Assembly (NCBI GenBank): GCA_034696485.1
Contig: JAQIWT010001632.1
Location: 1-10,052 of the forward strand
Reading direction: 5' to 3'
From: Isohypsibius dastychi
Lineage: Eukaryota > Tardigrada > Eutardigrada > Parachela > Isohypsibiidae
DNA: 10,052 bases
Position numbers and translations under genes: made by a program. The notes beneath the pieces are model-generated. The model was not told where the DNA came from and did not search any database. It saw only the letters and a program-made list of their open reading frames with translations. Below, piece after piece: positions 1 to 9,064 of the stretch. How positions within the stretch are numbered: the first letter of the stretch is position 1; every line of letters starts with the position of its first letter.

Positions 1-3000
1 TCTTCATGTTGCTGAGACATGGCTTTTCCCAGGGCTGCACCGGAAGGCGTGGCAGGGACTGAGTTCTGGTGTGGTTTCACGTAGTTTGACTGCATAAAAA
101 CAACTTAATGGAAGAAATCAAACGCAGTTAGAATACGTACCGGAAATATACCGGAAGCCATGCCTTTCGCTCCCATCCACCAATCACCATCTTTCTGCGT
201 GATTTCGATGATGTCCCCAGCTTGGAAGTTCAGATCTCCTTCCACATCAGAAACATAATCGAAAACCGCGACATAAACAACACTATGTCCGGCACTTCCG
301 GTGGTGGATGCATGGGAATCCGTCGAATGCTGGGTATGAAACGAGTTTTTCAACTCACCGATCATCTGCTGCTGCGGCGTTGTTCCGGCATTTTCCGCAA
401 GAACTTCCACGCAAGCGGCCGGAAACCATCCCTGCTTCCCAGGTTCTTTCTCGCCCAGATACCAATTATCAGCCCGCTGCCTGAGTGTTAACACATCACC
501 TTTTGCAAATGTCAAATGACTGTCTTTTTTGGCAGTCCAGGCATGGATTGCCAGTGCTTTGGTATTTCCGGTCATCAACTGCGCATTATCAACAGCTGGT
601 GAATCCGACTGAACAGAATTTCCTCGTGATTTCGGGATCGGCTTGTCTTCTTTTTTAGCGCCGGGAATTTCCGTAACTTCACTCACGAATTCGACATGAT
701 TTTCCGGTAGCCATCCAGTTTTTCCGTTCAGCTCACCCGGAAGCCAGCCCGGTTCGCCATCGTGGATTTCTGGTACGTAAATATAATCCCCTGGTTGAAA
801 CGATAACTCATCTTGATTCCCGGCGGTGTAAGCATACAACGCGCGATATTTCCTGAACTTAGTTTTCTTGAAATCATTGTCGAAAGACAGATGATGGTCA
901 TGTTTGATTGATCTAATAGACTCGGATCTCAATACCAACTTGCTTTCCATCTGTTCCCGCAAAGCATCAACTTTTCCCGTTTCATGAACCTGAGTTTCCG
1001 TCTGATCACCAAACGGCGACTGCTCCCAAATATCTTCCGTAGCCGCCTCAAAACCGGCATCCGCCCAGTTGTCGGTGCCATCGTCCTGAGGATTATTCAA
1101 GTCAGGATATAACCCAGCAGGTTGTTCCCATGCTGGCTGCTCAGTGAATCCCGGCGTAGAGCCGAAAGATTTGGAATGGGCCAACTGAGCCGCGGATGAC
1201 TGCTTATTCCGATAATCATGTAGAAGACGCACATTCATTTCGAATATCTCCTCAAATTTGGCTTGAAGGGAGTGTAGTTTTGTGTTCTTTTCTTCAACGC
1301 GATTTCGATCATCCGACAAAGATGACTCTGTCTCCCGAAGCCGGTTTTGCAGATCAGCGGAAGCATCCTAGAAAAGTCAGTCATACCCAATTAGAACATA
1401 TCAACCTCCAACCACAAAAAAATTAAAAGAAGAATCGAATCAAATCAAACCAAATTCAACATTTTCTAATTAAAAATCAAATGAAATGAATTAAAAATTA
1501 TATCAATACAAAACATTCAAAAAAAATAAAAATCAAAAGAGATTAAAACAATATGAACTAACACCACATCAAAAAATCAGAATCCAGATTGAAAATCTAA
1601 ATCGAAATAAGAGTAAAGTCAAATTAAAACTACCCGACTTACCATTTTCTGCTGTACTTCGCTTGACAAATTCTGGAGAGCGCTTTGCGGTCCACCTCCA
1701 AGAACCGACATTCTTCCTTCAAGTGCCATTCGTTCAGATCGAACTCTCAGCACCTGTTCCGACAGAGCACTTTCGTCAACTGTGCCTTTATTAATATCCT
1801 CCAAAATCGCATCTCTCTTTAGCCGCATTCCATCAATAATTTCTTTGCGCTCCCGGACCTGGTTTCTCGTTTCCTCCAACAACTGAGTAATATCATGTCT
1901 TTTGGTATCAGAATCAACGCCATGCAGCTCAATACCGCTGTTCTCGACTTTATACTGAGCCAAATCTTCAAAAGCTCTTGTCCGCTCGTTGATCAATTCG
2001 CGGCGCCGCTGTTTCTGTCTTTCAATTTTACGCTGCCTCTCCATTTCTTTTCGAGCAGCTTCCCGTTGCTCCAGTATTTTTCGTCGTTCTTCCTCTTGTT
2101 TTTCCTCGATTTCACGCTGTCTTGCCATTTGCCTTTCCAGTTCTGCCTGGCGTTTTCGTTCTTGTTCCAAACGAATTTTCTCACGTCGCTCTTGCTCTTC
2201 CCGCTCCCGCCGTTCTCGTTCTTCGCGTTCCTGACGCTGCATTTCCAGGATAGCCTGCCGCCTCCGTTCCAACTCAGCTTGACCTTTATCATAATTCTCC
2301 TTTCTTTTATCTTCAAAGGACGCAGCTTGCATCATTTGGAAATTATCATTTGCTTCCTGGGAGCCCGAACTTGTGGCTGCGCGATCCAACGTCGCGCCAC
2401 CGGAAATGCCAATCGGCATTGTTGCACTTAATCCGCGAGGCCGGCGAAACGACGGTGGAATCAACTCAGGTGGTAAAGATACAGGAATCGGTTCTTTTTG
2501 TCGCGCCATTTCAATCAGGTGCATCGATAAAACAAATTCTTCCGAAGACAGGCGACCATCTTTATCAATATCAGACAAAGCCCAGATTTGCGCTAATAGA
2601 GGATTCGGCAGGCCGGCCTGCATCATCACAGCTCTCGCTTGATTTCCGTTCAAGAATCCAGTACGAGTTTTGTCCATGTCATGAAACAGCTTGTTGTACT
2701 TTAACTTTGTTGTATGCGGAACAGCCCATTCTCCGGTTGCTGTAATGCCGGCACCGGTGCCTGCAATCAAAAGAACAGTTATTTGCACTGTGAATCAGAA
2801 TCAATGTGTGCTTTCGGTCTATGGAGATAAGCTGTAACATGTAAACAAACATCAACACCGTAAACTCTCCCATAAATTACAAACGAATAATTCATCCAAC
2901 TATTCGCTTAGAACCTACGCTGAAAATTCAGAAAAAAACTGGAAAAAAACCAATGAAAAAAACAATGAATGTCTAAAAATACCTGCTTTTGATTCTCACC

Positions 3001-3586
3001 AAAATTTTGTTGAACAGATCCAGTTCGACTTCTCTGCCCATCCACAGCCATTCCGTACCCACCCGGAGCATTAGGAAAAGAATTCATTGCTGCTGGTTGC
3101 TGGAACTGGCCAATGGTAATCGGACTGGCACTCTGCATCCCAGCGAAATTCCCAGGCATGCTTCCCATAACAGAAGGTGGACTTGCGGCCATTCGAGGCA
3201 GAACATCCGGCATAGATCCCCATGCACTGCCATTCGAAGATGGTGAGGAAAGAAGCGAGGGCGGAAGAGATGCCGGAATTTCATTACCCTATTATGAATC
3301 CATCATGAGAAATTCAATGCGATGAAGAAAAAAATTTGCGTTTATTTACCTGAACTTTTCTTCTGATCAGGTGAAACGCAATTGAGAATTCTCGTTTGTC
3401 GAGCTTGCCATCCTTGTTCAAGTCTGATAATTCCCACACTCTGGCGAGTATTTGCGGAGGAAGACTTGATTTGAAGAAGAATTCTCGTGCTTGTTGTCCG
3501 GTGAGGAAACCGTCAATCGGAGAAAGCTGGAGAAACTGCTGATCATACTTCTGCTGGTCTTCTGGTGTTATTTTCCATGGATCCAT
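1..3586 (-). CDS. itsn: Intersectin/Dap160-like endocytic scaffold, 5' two thirds (C-terminus beyond left edge)
   Basis: Multi-exon gene, exons (minus): 3586-3350, 3288-3000, 2760-1643, 1367-141, 89-1 (cut by the window). Phases agree at every junction. The start is the ATG at 3586 (context ACCATGG), the first Met after an in-frame TAG at 3616-3614. EH1 is residues about 1-95, with conserved W51 and EF-loop D55-E66. EH2 is about 186-283, opening EWAVP, with loop D239-E250 (DxDxDG) and ending PPSFRRP as in intersectins. A very charged Arg/Glu/Gln coiled coil spans about 325-600. SH3-A is about 720-776, SH3-B 817-872, and SH3-C about 911-964, split by the last intron (IFP then SNYVKP). The order EH-EH-coiled coil-SH3 array is diagnostic of intersectin, which scaffolds clathrin-mediated endocytosis through NPF and proline-rich ligands. 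Seen: domains and junctions. Inferred: function. SH3-D/E and any DH-PH-C2 part would lie to the left; whether this is a short or long isoform is unknown. Confidence 0.95.
609..686 (-). other. Possible exitron in the SH3-A/SH3-B linker
   Basis: Inside a coding exon, the minus strand reads GTGAGT directly after the end of SH3-A (686-681) and TTCTGTTCAG 78 nt later (ending 609). Both sites are in phase 0. Removing the segment would delete 26 linker residues (VSEVTEI...GNSVQ) without a frameshift. The segment reads as a normal charged, Pro-containing linker, so it is probably coding by default. Whether it is ever spliced out cannot be seen from DNA alone. Confidence 0.25.
1368..1642 (-). repeat. 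A-rich low-complexity intron of the intersectin gene
   Basis: This 275-bp intron lies between the end of the coiled-coil exon (ATG then GTAAGT at 1643/1642) and the next exon (TTTTCTAG then GATGCT at 1367). On the plus strand, roughly 1415-1625 is dominated by A-rich words related to AATCAAA and AATTAAAA, so the transcript is T-rich. No gene or structured RNA is visible in it. It is most likely ordinary low-complexity intron sequence, though one of the longer introns of this gene. Confidence 0.7.
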
Positions 3587-3752
3587 GGTTTCTGCGAAAC
3601 TGAACAATTCCTGCTAAATATACACCGCAGCAGATAACATCCAAATTCCGGAGGAACGGATACAGCGCATTCAACACAGTCAGTCGACAAAATATTCGCA
3701 GTAAAAGTTAGGATGCTCCCAAGATACAAAAAAGTTGTGACACACAGCGTGG

Positions 3753-3774
3753 CGTCACTGACGATCGATCGATC
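3753..3774. promoter_or_regulatory. Candidate palindromic upstream element of the intersectin gene
   Basis: CGTCACTGACG (3753-3763) is an odd palindrome of two facing TGACG half sites, the half site recognised by CREB/ATF-type bZIP factors. It runs directly into the 12-bp palindrome GATCGATCGATC (3763-3774). The cluster lies about 170-190 bp upstream of the intersectin start, in promoter range. This is motif observation only; such short palindromes also arise by chance. Confidence 0.2.
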
Positions 3775-4191
3775 CTTGATTTGCTCAATCAAACATCCCA
3801 GTCAGTCTCCCTTTAGAAGTGATACATCCGAGAAAATGGGAAGAAACGGAACACGTGCGAACAAAATATAAATAATGGGTAGATACGGGAAGAAAAATTT
3901 ATATGGTCAGAATTTTATGAAATTCGCAATATGGTGAGGGAAATGTGACCAGCACTTTGACGAGCCGTATGTCTCGAATTTCAAATGGTCATACGTAGTT
4001 ACGTACACTGCTGAGCTGACTCTGATCTCACAGTCAGATGCGCGTGTTCTGCCAATGCAGTGACCTTTTCGGTTGTCTCACATACGGAGAACGGTTGTAT
4101 GTTCACTCACAAAATACTACAAGAGTCAATCAAACGAAACCAATCATTCTTTAATGAATTGGTCAACCTCACTGCACACGTGGAAGGCTAG

Positions 4192-4283
4192 TACGTCTCC
4201 GCCAAAAAGCTCAGCCTCTCTCCTCTCTATCGAATGACTGAGTGAACAGGCCGAAAGTGGCTGAGCTTTTTGGCGGAGACGTA
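4192..4283. repeat. Perfect 25-bp inverted repeat with 42-bp spacer
   Basis: The left arm 4192-4216 (TACGTCTCCGCC...CTCAGCC) is the exact reverse complement of the right arm 4259-4283 (GGCTGAG...GGAGACGTA). A single strand could fold into a 25-bp stem with a 42-nt loop. Outside the stem, ACCTCACTGC (4166-4175) and GCAGTGCGGT (4292-4301) pair at 9 of 10 positions with a shifted spacing, suggesting a larger, partly decayed palindrome. It has no coding capacity of its own. A foldback or MITE-like remnant or a hairpin-forming transcript are possible readings; the sequence does not decide. Confidence 0.85.
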
Positions 4284-4799
4284 TTCCGACAGCAGTGCGG
4301 TCACTGGTGCAGCGCCACCTATGGGCCATCCCGGTTTTTAGTGCTTACTTGTTTTCCCCACCTTGGCACATGGTCAACCGAAACAACTGAGCCAGATCTT
4401 TTCTCGTACAGTAGTTGGAAAATCTTCCAGGTAGCCAGAAGCACATTACGTGAAATGTTCCGCTGTCGCTGCATTGTTTTATATCGTCATGTTACGGTTT
4501 TTGGTTGTACCTTGCTGCAGTGAAAGTGAGTTCGTACATGTAGTCACGTAGTCATCCGCGCTTTTCAGAAATTACAAAGAATCAATACTTGCTACATTTA
4601 CGGGATTTTGCTGAACTCTAGGTTCCACTGGAATGAACTTCCCGTGACGAAACGCTTCGGGAAACAATCATTGCCGTCAGCTCACTCGATGAATTATTTC
4701 TTGTTTGGGATCGAGGAGTTCACTTTCTGCACAAGTTCCTCGCGGCGCTCTTCTGGCCCGTGCCCGAATCTCTTTTATGGGCGGAACTGTATAAAGCGC

Positions 4800-5414
4800 T
4801 TATAGAGGACAAATCTGATTTTCGAGAATCATTATTTGATTCCACCAATCCCGTAACTTGCGCTTTTGGAGATACTTCTTCTTTCGATTACTGGCAAGAA
4901 TCATGCAGTGATTCAGGGCTTTTGCATAGCTTTCAGCGGCGCGGACTCGTAGAATCGGACTCGGGAGCTGAACTCCATCATTCACGAGTTGACCTTCCTT
5001 AGCCAGTCCCGTCGTCTTGTTTCTCATGCTTCAAGACGCGATCAACATCCTCATTCGAGTCAGCCCCGTAGATCTCCACGGCATCGTAATGGGATAATTG
5101 GAGGTTTGGCCGGAAACTGCTCCGACACCTTTCCGTTCCAATCTGATTTCCCATTTCAACTGGCATCCGCTAAATCTATCAAAGTAATCGATCTCATTTA
5201 AGTGGTGTGGATTGTGGATTGCGTGGTGTAAGTCGCTTTGTGTATTGACTTGCTTGCTCCTCGTGGCAGAACCTTTCGTAACCTTAACGTTTTTGACTTT
5301 TGTTTTAGGTTGAACGGTGTATTCGTGAGTTTCAAATCGCCCATGATTGTCCGCGTTACTATTCCATGTGTCGGGCATTAGCATATTCGAATTTGATTCA
5401 ACGACCACGACCAT
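4800..5414 (-). pseudogene. Unidentified readable region interrupted by one TGA (possible gene, pseudogene or exons)
   Basis: One minus-strand frame runs from ATG at 5414 (MVVVVESNSNMLMP...) through 127 codons to a TGA at 5033-5031, then stays open for a further 77 codons to TAA at about 4802-4800. The first part includes HHLNEIDYFDRFSGCQLKWE; the second is basic (SNRKKKYLQKRKLRDWW). A second frame overlaps it at 5154-4999: 51 codons starting MGNQIGTER with an acidic stretch (EIYGADSNEDVDRV). Just downstream, after about 4760, another minus frame reads GPEERREELVQKVN before stopping. The pattern could be exons of an unrecognised gene with unresolved introns, a decayed gene, or chance openness. 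I recognise no domain and propose no function. Confidence 0.3.
4999..5154 (-). CDS. Candidate 51-residue small ORF, MGNQ start
   Basis: ATG at 5154 to TAA at 5001-4999, in a different frame from the longer open stretch that overlaps it. The product begins MGNQIGTERC; a Gly at position 2 is required for N-myristoylation, but the rest of the consensus is not convincing. The C-terminal half is hydrophilic and acidic. Its composition looks protein-like, but the overlap with another open frame means at most one of the two is likely real as written. No homologue is recognised. Confidence 0.15.
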   Translation of the reverse strand: MGNQIGTERCRSSFRPNLQLSHYDAVEIYGADSNEDVDRVLKHEKQDDGTG

Positions 5415-5553
5415 CCATGAACGTCACAGTATTGTGCAACCAAGGCTCCACCAGTAACTACCATAACCAATGTGAACGACTACAGTACCGGCATTTTAAT
5501 CACTTTTGATGGATAGTTCCAAGCAATAGAACTTGACGACATTAACTTCCAAA

Positions 5554-8500
5554 ATGCTGCTTTATGAAGAACAGAGCGTTTGGTACATCATTACGTCCTT
5601 TGCCTTTGTTTCTGCAACTTTGGATCGTCATCGACGAGAAACACCGGTCGCACAACTTTTGACAAAAAGTGAGTACCAATTTGTAGAAATTGAATTAAAA
5701 AATTGACAGTTCCGTTTGAAAAATTTTGCATTTTTAATCGCAGTGCCTTCCTCGATTTTATTAAACTGCGTAACTGTAAGGCATCCAAAAGTACGAATCT
5801 TTCCCCTGTTTTAGAGCCAGTGTTTTACAGAATTTTCTATCGAACGTAATCGTTCTTATTAGCAAATTGAAAAACAACACATAATTATATTTTGTTTTGA
5901 CTTGAACAGTAAAAACATGACTGATTTATTGTTATCTAGGCATCACCGATCCAGCGCAAGAGGCTCTTAATTATGTGGACAATGTCGCACCTGGGAAATG
6001 TGGTGAAGGAACCTCAAACACGCTCAATGTAAGTGTATTCTAATAAAAAGCAATTAAATTCCAGTAATTTTTTTGCTGATCATTTCATCGCCAAGGTACG
6101 TTTTGATAACTCGGAATGGAAAGCTGAAGCGAACGCCGCAGTCCGCTTATCGAATCTCTTGACAAAAGTCTGGTTAATGAACAACGGCACTGGAGGTTAT
6201 TTGGATGATAAATTAGTGTTCGCATTTACTCGCTCCTTGATCGAAATTGAAGAGCTGGCATTTGGGAGCGCCGTAGCATTCGAGCCGGGAGTTTACCGGA
6301 ATATGTCCAGGTTCTGTGCATACAGCTTCCACTCCGGAAATAGTACAATCAAATCCCATGATATAAGCGTGGAATACGATTACTTTCCATCCGAGTGGTA
6401 TCTGAGCACGAAGGAAAAGACGAAAAACTATTCGAGGATCCTAGAAACCAGTGTCACCCTGCGGCTCAGGTGCGAAGAGCGTCTTATAAAATAGATTAAT
6501 TTTTCCAAGTCTAGTTAATGACCCTTTCAGTATCTTGTCTTTGATAACTCTTTTTTTCAGCGAAGAGAACCAAACAAACGCCAAATCCCACTTACCGGCA
6601 ACGAATTTCTATGAACCACGTGCGGAATACGAGGACGGATTCTGGACGCGCCCCTACTTCGATTGTGGTGGAGGTAAAAATATTATCAATCCGAAAACGA
6701 CGAAAAATACGAACCGAAATAAATAACACGGCTTTTCCCCATTGTAGGGGATATTTGGATGATCACGTTCAATAGCCCAATATTCGGATACGTCAATGGG
6801 AGTCTTGATTTCATGTCAGCAGACTGCATCCGTTTTTCTAGTATTTCACGCGGCATTTGTTTTTCCAGAGGTGTTGCCACATGTGACATTGCGCTGAATA
6901 TCCTGGATATTGACCAATGTGATGCGGATCCCAAACGGAAAAAGGCAGCCCTCAATGTTTTCCAGGGAACACATCACTGCAAAAAACAAAGTACAATGGT
7001 GCGAATTGTGGAGATTATTATTTTCAATCATCTTAAATGTGAATTAATTGCAGTGTGTACCGCGCACTGGATTTGGATTCCGACGAGGCACATATGTTTG
7101 TATGTGCCGGCCCGGGTATTTCTTCCCGAATACTTCCGTCGTATTAAAAGGATTTGAAGGATTTGATGTGGAGAGTTCATACTCCGACTGGGTTTCTAAT
7201 GCATCCGGTGATTATCTGACAAACTTTAATTGCGCGCCATGCCCCGAAGGGTGCGATACCTGTCAGGTGACCTTTGAGCTCGGCTCGTACAACTAGTTCT
7301 CATCTCTTTTTTCACAGGACGCCACACCGTGCATGGCGGAGTGGAACTGGCTAGTCCGTGGGATTCTGCTGGGTATAGTCATCTTTATGATGACCGGCGT
7401 GGTTTTTGTGACGGTGTTGGTGATACGTCATCGGGCTCATCCGGTTATGAAATCAGCAAGTCCCATGTATCTCGTTATCATCTGCATTAGCGGAGTCCTG
7501 GCATGTGTTCGAGTAAGAAATTTATCCAGAAAAAATCTGCTGTTTTTTTGAAAATGAATTAGTTTTTTCATTCTTGTGTCTTTATAGGGCATATCGTTGT
7601 TTTTCAAACCTGACTACATCGCGTGCATTACGGCCATTTGGTTCAACCATATTTCTTTCACGTTGATTTATGGGCCGTTACTCCTGAAAAACTGGAGGTA
7701 CGTTAATGGATTGGCTCATTTCCGACATATGTCAACCGACCCGATTTTTTTGTTCATAATTGGCTTTCTGTACAGAATTGCTGCTGTTTTTACGGTTCAA
7801 GGAGCGAAGAGAATCCAGCTTAGCGACTATGACCTTTTAAGGCGCTTGCTGCTGATTGTGTTTCCGGCTACGGTTTATTTGCTGGCGTGGTCGTTGTTGG
7901 TACCTCCGGCAATCGGAATCGTCAAGGACAGTCATGGTTTGAAGTTCCAGATGTGTATGGAAACCTGGCTAGATTATGGGATTATTATTGGTAAAAATTG
8001 CCTTTCATTGATTAATTAGTTTAATTCGATCTATTGAACTTTTTCCAGCTGAATGCCTGTTTCTGGTATGGGGCGTTTACATCTCGTATCAAGTGAGGAA
8101 CGTTGTTTCTAGTTTTAATGAATCCCGTCTGATAGCTTGGACTATATATAATTCGGTAAGTTTCCACATTTTTAATTCCAGAAGATGTCGAATATTGCCT
8201 GAATTTGTGTGTTTTAGGTGTTCATGAAAAATTTCTTGATGATAATTCGGTGAGCTGTTTTCGTGAAACTGCACTACAATTTTATTATTTTTAATTACCG
8301 TTTTTTCGCAGGACGTTTATGGTTGGTTCGGTGGGACCAGATATTATGTATTTAATGTATATCATGGAGCTCCAAGTGCCGGTCACATGCACATTTGCAA
8401 TAATATTTGGGCCGAAGGTGTGTCAAGACAAAGTAATTCGATATCGAAGCATTGATTCGCGTATTTTTTTCAACGCAATGTGTGTAAAGAAAGTGTGAAA

Positions 8501-8946
8501 TTGATCTGATATTATGAAAGGGTTGTGATATCAGCGAGCAAGAAAATCGAAAGGGCACATCGTTTTTCGATTCACAATGATTTCCGATGTTTTTTCTAGC
8601 TATTCGAGTTCAAATATTCAGCGTTTTTTATGATGATAAATTTTGAAATTCAAGACTTTTCAGTTTTATTTGCTGGGTGCCTGCGATCAGACCCCTGTCT
8701 CCTCCGAGTAACTAGAAGCGAATAATGATGAGTGACTTGACCAATAAGCTATTCGTTGTGCGGAAAAACACCAGATCGATTATTGTTATTTGTATTACAC
8801 CGATTTTTTAGTACACCTAGTTATTGCAGATTGCGTTACTGCGCGCCAACGTCGTAAACCCACGGCCACCGCTCGATTCACCGGAAATGACACCCCGTGG
8901 AACCACCGCGGGAGGATTTGTATCGAAATTAGAGCATCGTAGATAA
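5554..8946 (+). CDS. Class C orphan GPCR, GPR158/GPR179/Smog-like
   Basis: Fourteen exons: 5554-5668, 5940-6028, 6096-6469, 6561-6673, 6748-6814, 6869-6998, 7054-7266, 7318-7512, 7588-7697, 7776-7990, 8049-8155, 8218-8249, 8312-8417, 8830-8946; phases agree throughout, about 660 residues. The start ATG follows an in-frame TAG 8 codons upstream and opens a signal-like segment (VWYIITSFAFVSA). The Cache-like ectodomain carries SAVAFEPGVY, the N-glycosylation sequons NGT, NMS and NST, and WTRPYFDCGGGDIWMITF. A Cys-rich stretch follows (LDIDQC, CVPRTGFGFRRGTYVCMC, CPEGCDTC). Seven TM helices lie at roughly 378-403, 414-431, 441-465, 493-513, 535-556, 566-590 and 596-619, with C445 and C529 placed for the class C disulfide, FNESR before TM6 and FGPK after TM7. 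Known family members are a glycine-binding receptor (GPR158) and the fly Fog receptor (Smog); ligand and G protein here are unknown. The weakest calls are the AAG acceptor at 6095, the GTCAGC donor at 6815 and the last exon. Confidence 0.9.
6815..6868 (+). other. Stop-free 54-bp intron in the receptor ectodomain
   Basis: The reading frame stays open across GTCAGC (6815) to TTTTTCCAG (ends 6868). The family pattern runs directly from the NGS-LDF strand to GVATCDIALN...LDIDQC, and the pyrimidine-rich acceptor is strong, so I treat these 54 bp as an intron. Retention would add 18 residues including two extra cysteines. The GTCAGC donor is weak, so use in some transcripts only is possible. Confidence 0.65.
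7698..7775 (+). other. Stop-free 78-bp intron at the TM3/ICL2 boundary
   Basis: AACTGGAG then GTACGT at 7698, with CTTTCTGTACAG ending at 7775. The intron is 3n and has no stop, so an ORF reads straight through, adding 26 residues that include a hydrophobic run (PIFLFIIGFLY). Splicing restores LLLKNWRIAAVF, the class C pattern at the end of TM3. Donor and acceptor are both good, and 78 bp is typical of introns in this gene. Confidence 0.85.
8663..8710 (+). CDS. Possible alternative last exon of the receptor
   Basis: Inside the large last intron (8418-8829), GACTTTTCAG ends at 8662. It is followed in phase 0 by FYLLGACDQTPVSSE and a TAA at 8708-8710. Joined to the exon ending FGPK at 8417, this gives FGPKFYLL, resembling the PKxY motif that follows TM7 in metabotropic glutamate receptors. 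It would give a short cytoplasmic tail instead of the 38-residue one at 8830-8946. Only transcript data can choose between them. Confidence 0.35.
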
Positions 8947-9064
8947 TTCAATGAGTGCACTTCTTTCTCTGTTGCAATCAAACTCTGTCATGAAAGTTTC
9001 GCACTTTCATAAAATTTGACTCTGTGATTTGTGAATCTCAGAAGCGGCACTTTGAAAAACGTAC
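8947..9064. other. Tail-to-tail intergenic gap
   Basis: This gap of 118 bp separates the receptor stop (TAA 8944-8946) from the stop proposed for the minus-strand gene (TGA 9067-9065). No canonical AATAAA is present on the plus strand here; ATAAAA at 9009-9014 is the nearest variant. On the minus strand the nearest AATAAA lies at 8670-8665, inside the receptor's last intron, so the two 3' UTRs may overlap in antisense. Confidence 0.5.

Larger units (their letters stand above)
3587..5553. other. Divergent intergenic region between intersectin and the GPR158-like receptor
   Basis: This region of almost 2 kb should contain the 5' ends and promoters of both divergent genes. Visible in it are an acceptor-like TTTCGCAG ending 5 nt before the intersectin ATG (3599-3592 minus), two facing TGACG half sites (3753-3763) beside a GATCGATCGATC palindrome (3763-3774), two CACGTG E-boxes (3853-3858, 4177-4182), the perfect inverted repeat at 4192-4283 and the unidentified readable stretch at 4800-5414. 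None of the short motifs can be called functional from sequence alone. I see no rRNA, tRNA or protein-coding transposon here. Confidence 0.6.

Noticed and set aside
1895-2431. Long plus-strand ORFs rich in Arg/Ser or Phe/Leu opposite the intersectin coiled coil
   Set aside because: They are mirror readings of the Glu/Arg/Gln-rich codons of the coiled coil, with no domain and no independent support.
2908-2999. Continuation of the second intersectin exon past 3000 (…NQKQVFLDIH)
   Set aside because: The donor TTTG/GTGAGA at 3000/2999 gives the phase needed to read EWAVP in EH2. The later donor at 2982 would break the EH2 frame.
3615-3622. TATATTTA on the minus strand as an intersectin TATA box
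   Set aside because: It lies only about 30 nt before the ATG, so transcription would start at the initiation codon; more likely chance AT-richness.
4226-4283. Hammerhead-like core in the inverted-repeat loop (CTGAGTGA ... CGAAAG)
   Set aside because: The first motif has one base too many against CUGANGA, and the intervening bases do not form stem II.
4144-4523. Opposed ORFs both encoding AELFGGDV
   Set aside because: The shared peptide is simply the two arms of the inverted repeat read on opposite strands; no other coding evidence.
4760-5002. Plus-strand ORF MPESLLWAELYK...
   Set aside because: No signal, domain or splice context; it overlaps the minus-strand stretch, which has the longer open frame. 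Not excluded, but unsupported.
6033-6095. Upstream extension of receptor exon 3 (YSNKKQLNSSNFF...), or the alternative acceptor TTCCAG at 6064
   Set aside because: Exon 2 ends in phase 0, which joins cleanly only at GCCAAG/GTACGT (6095/6096); the 6064 acceptor would need phase 2.
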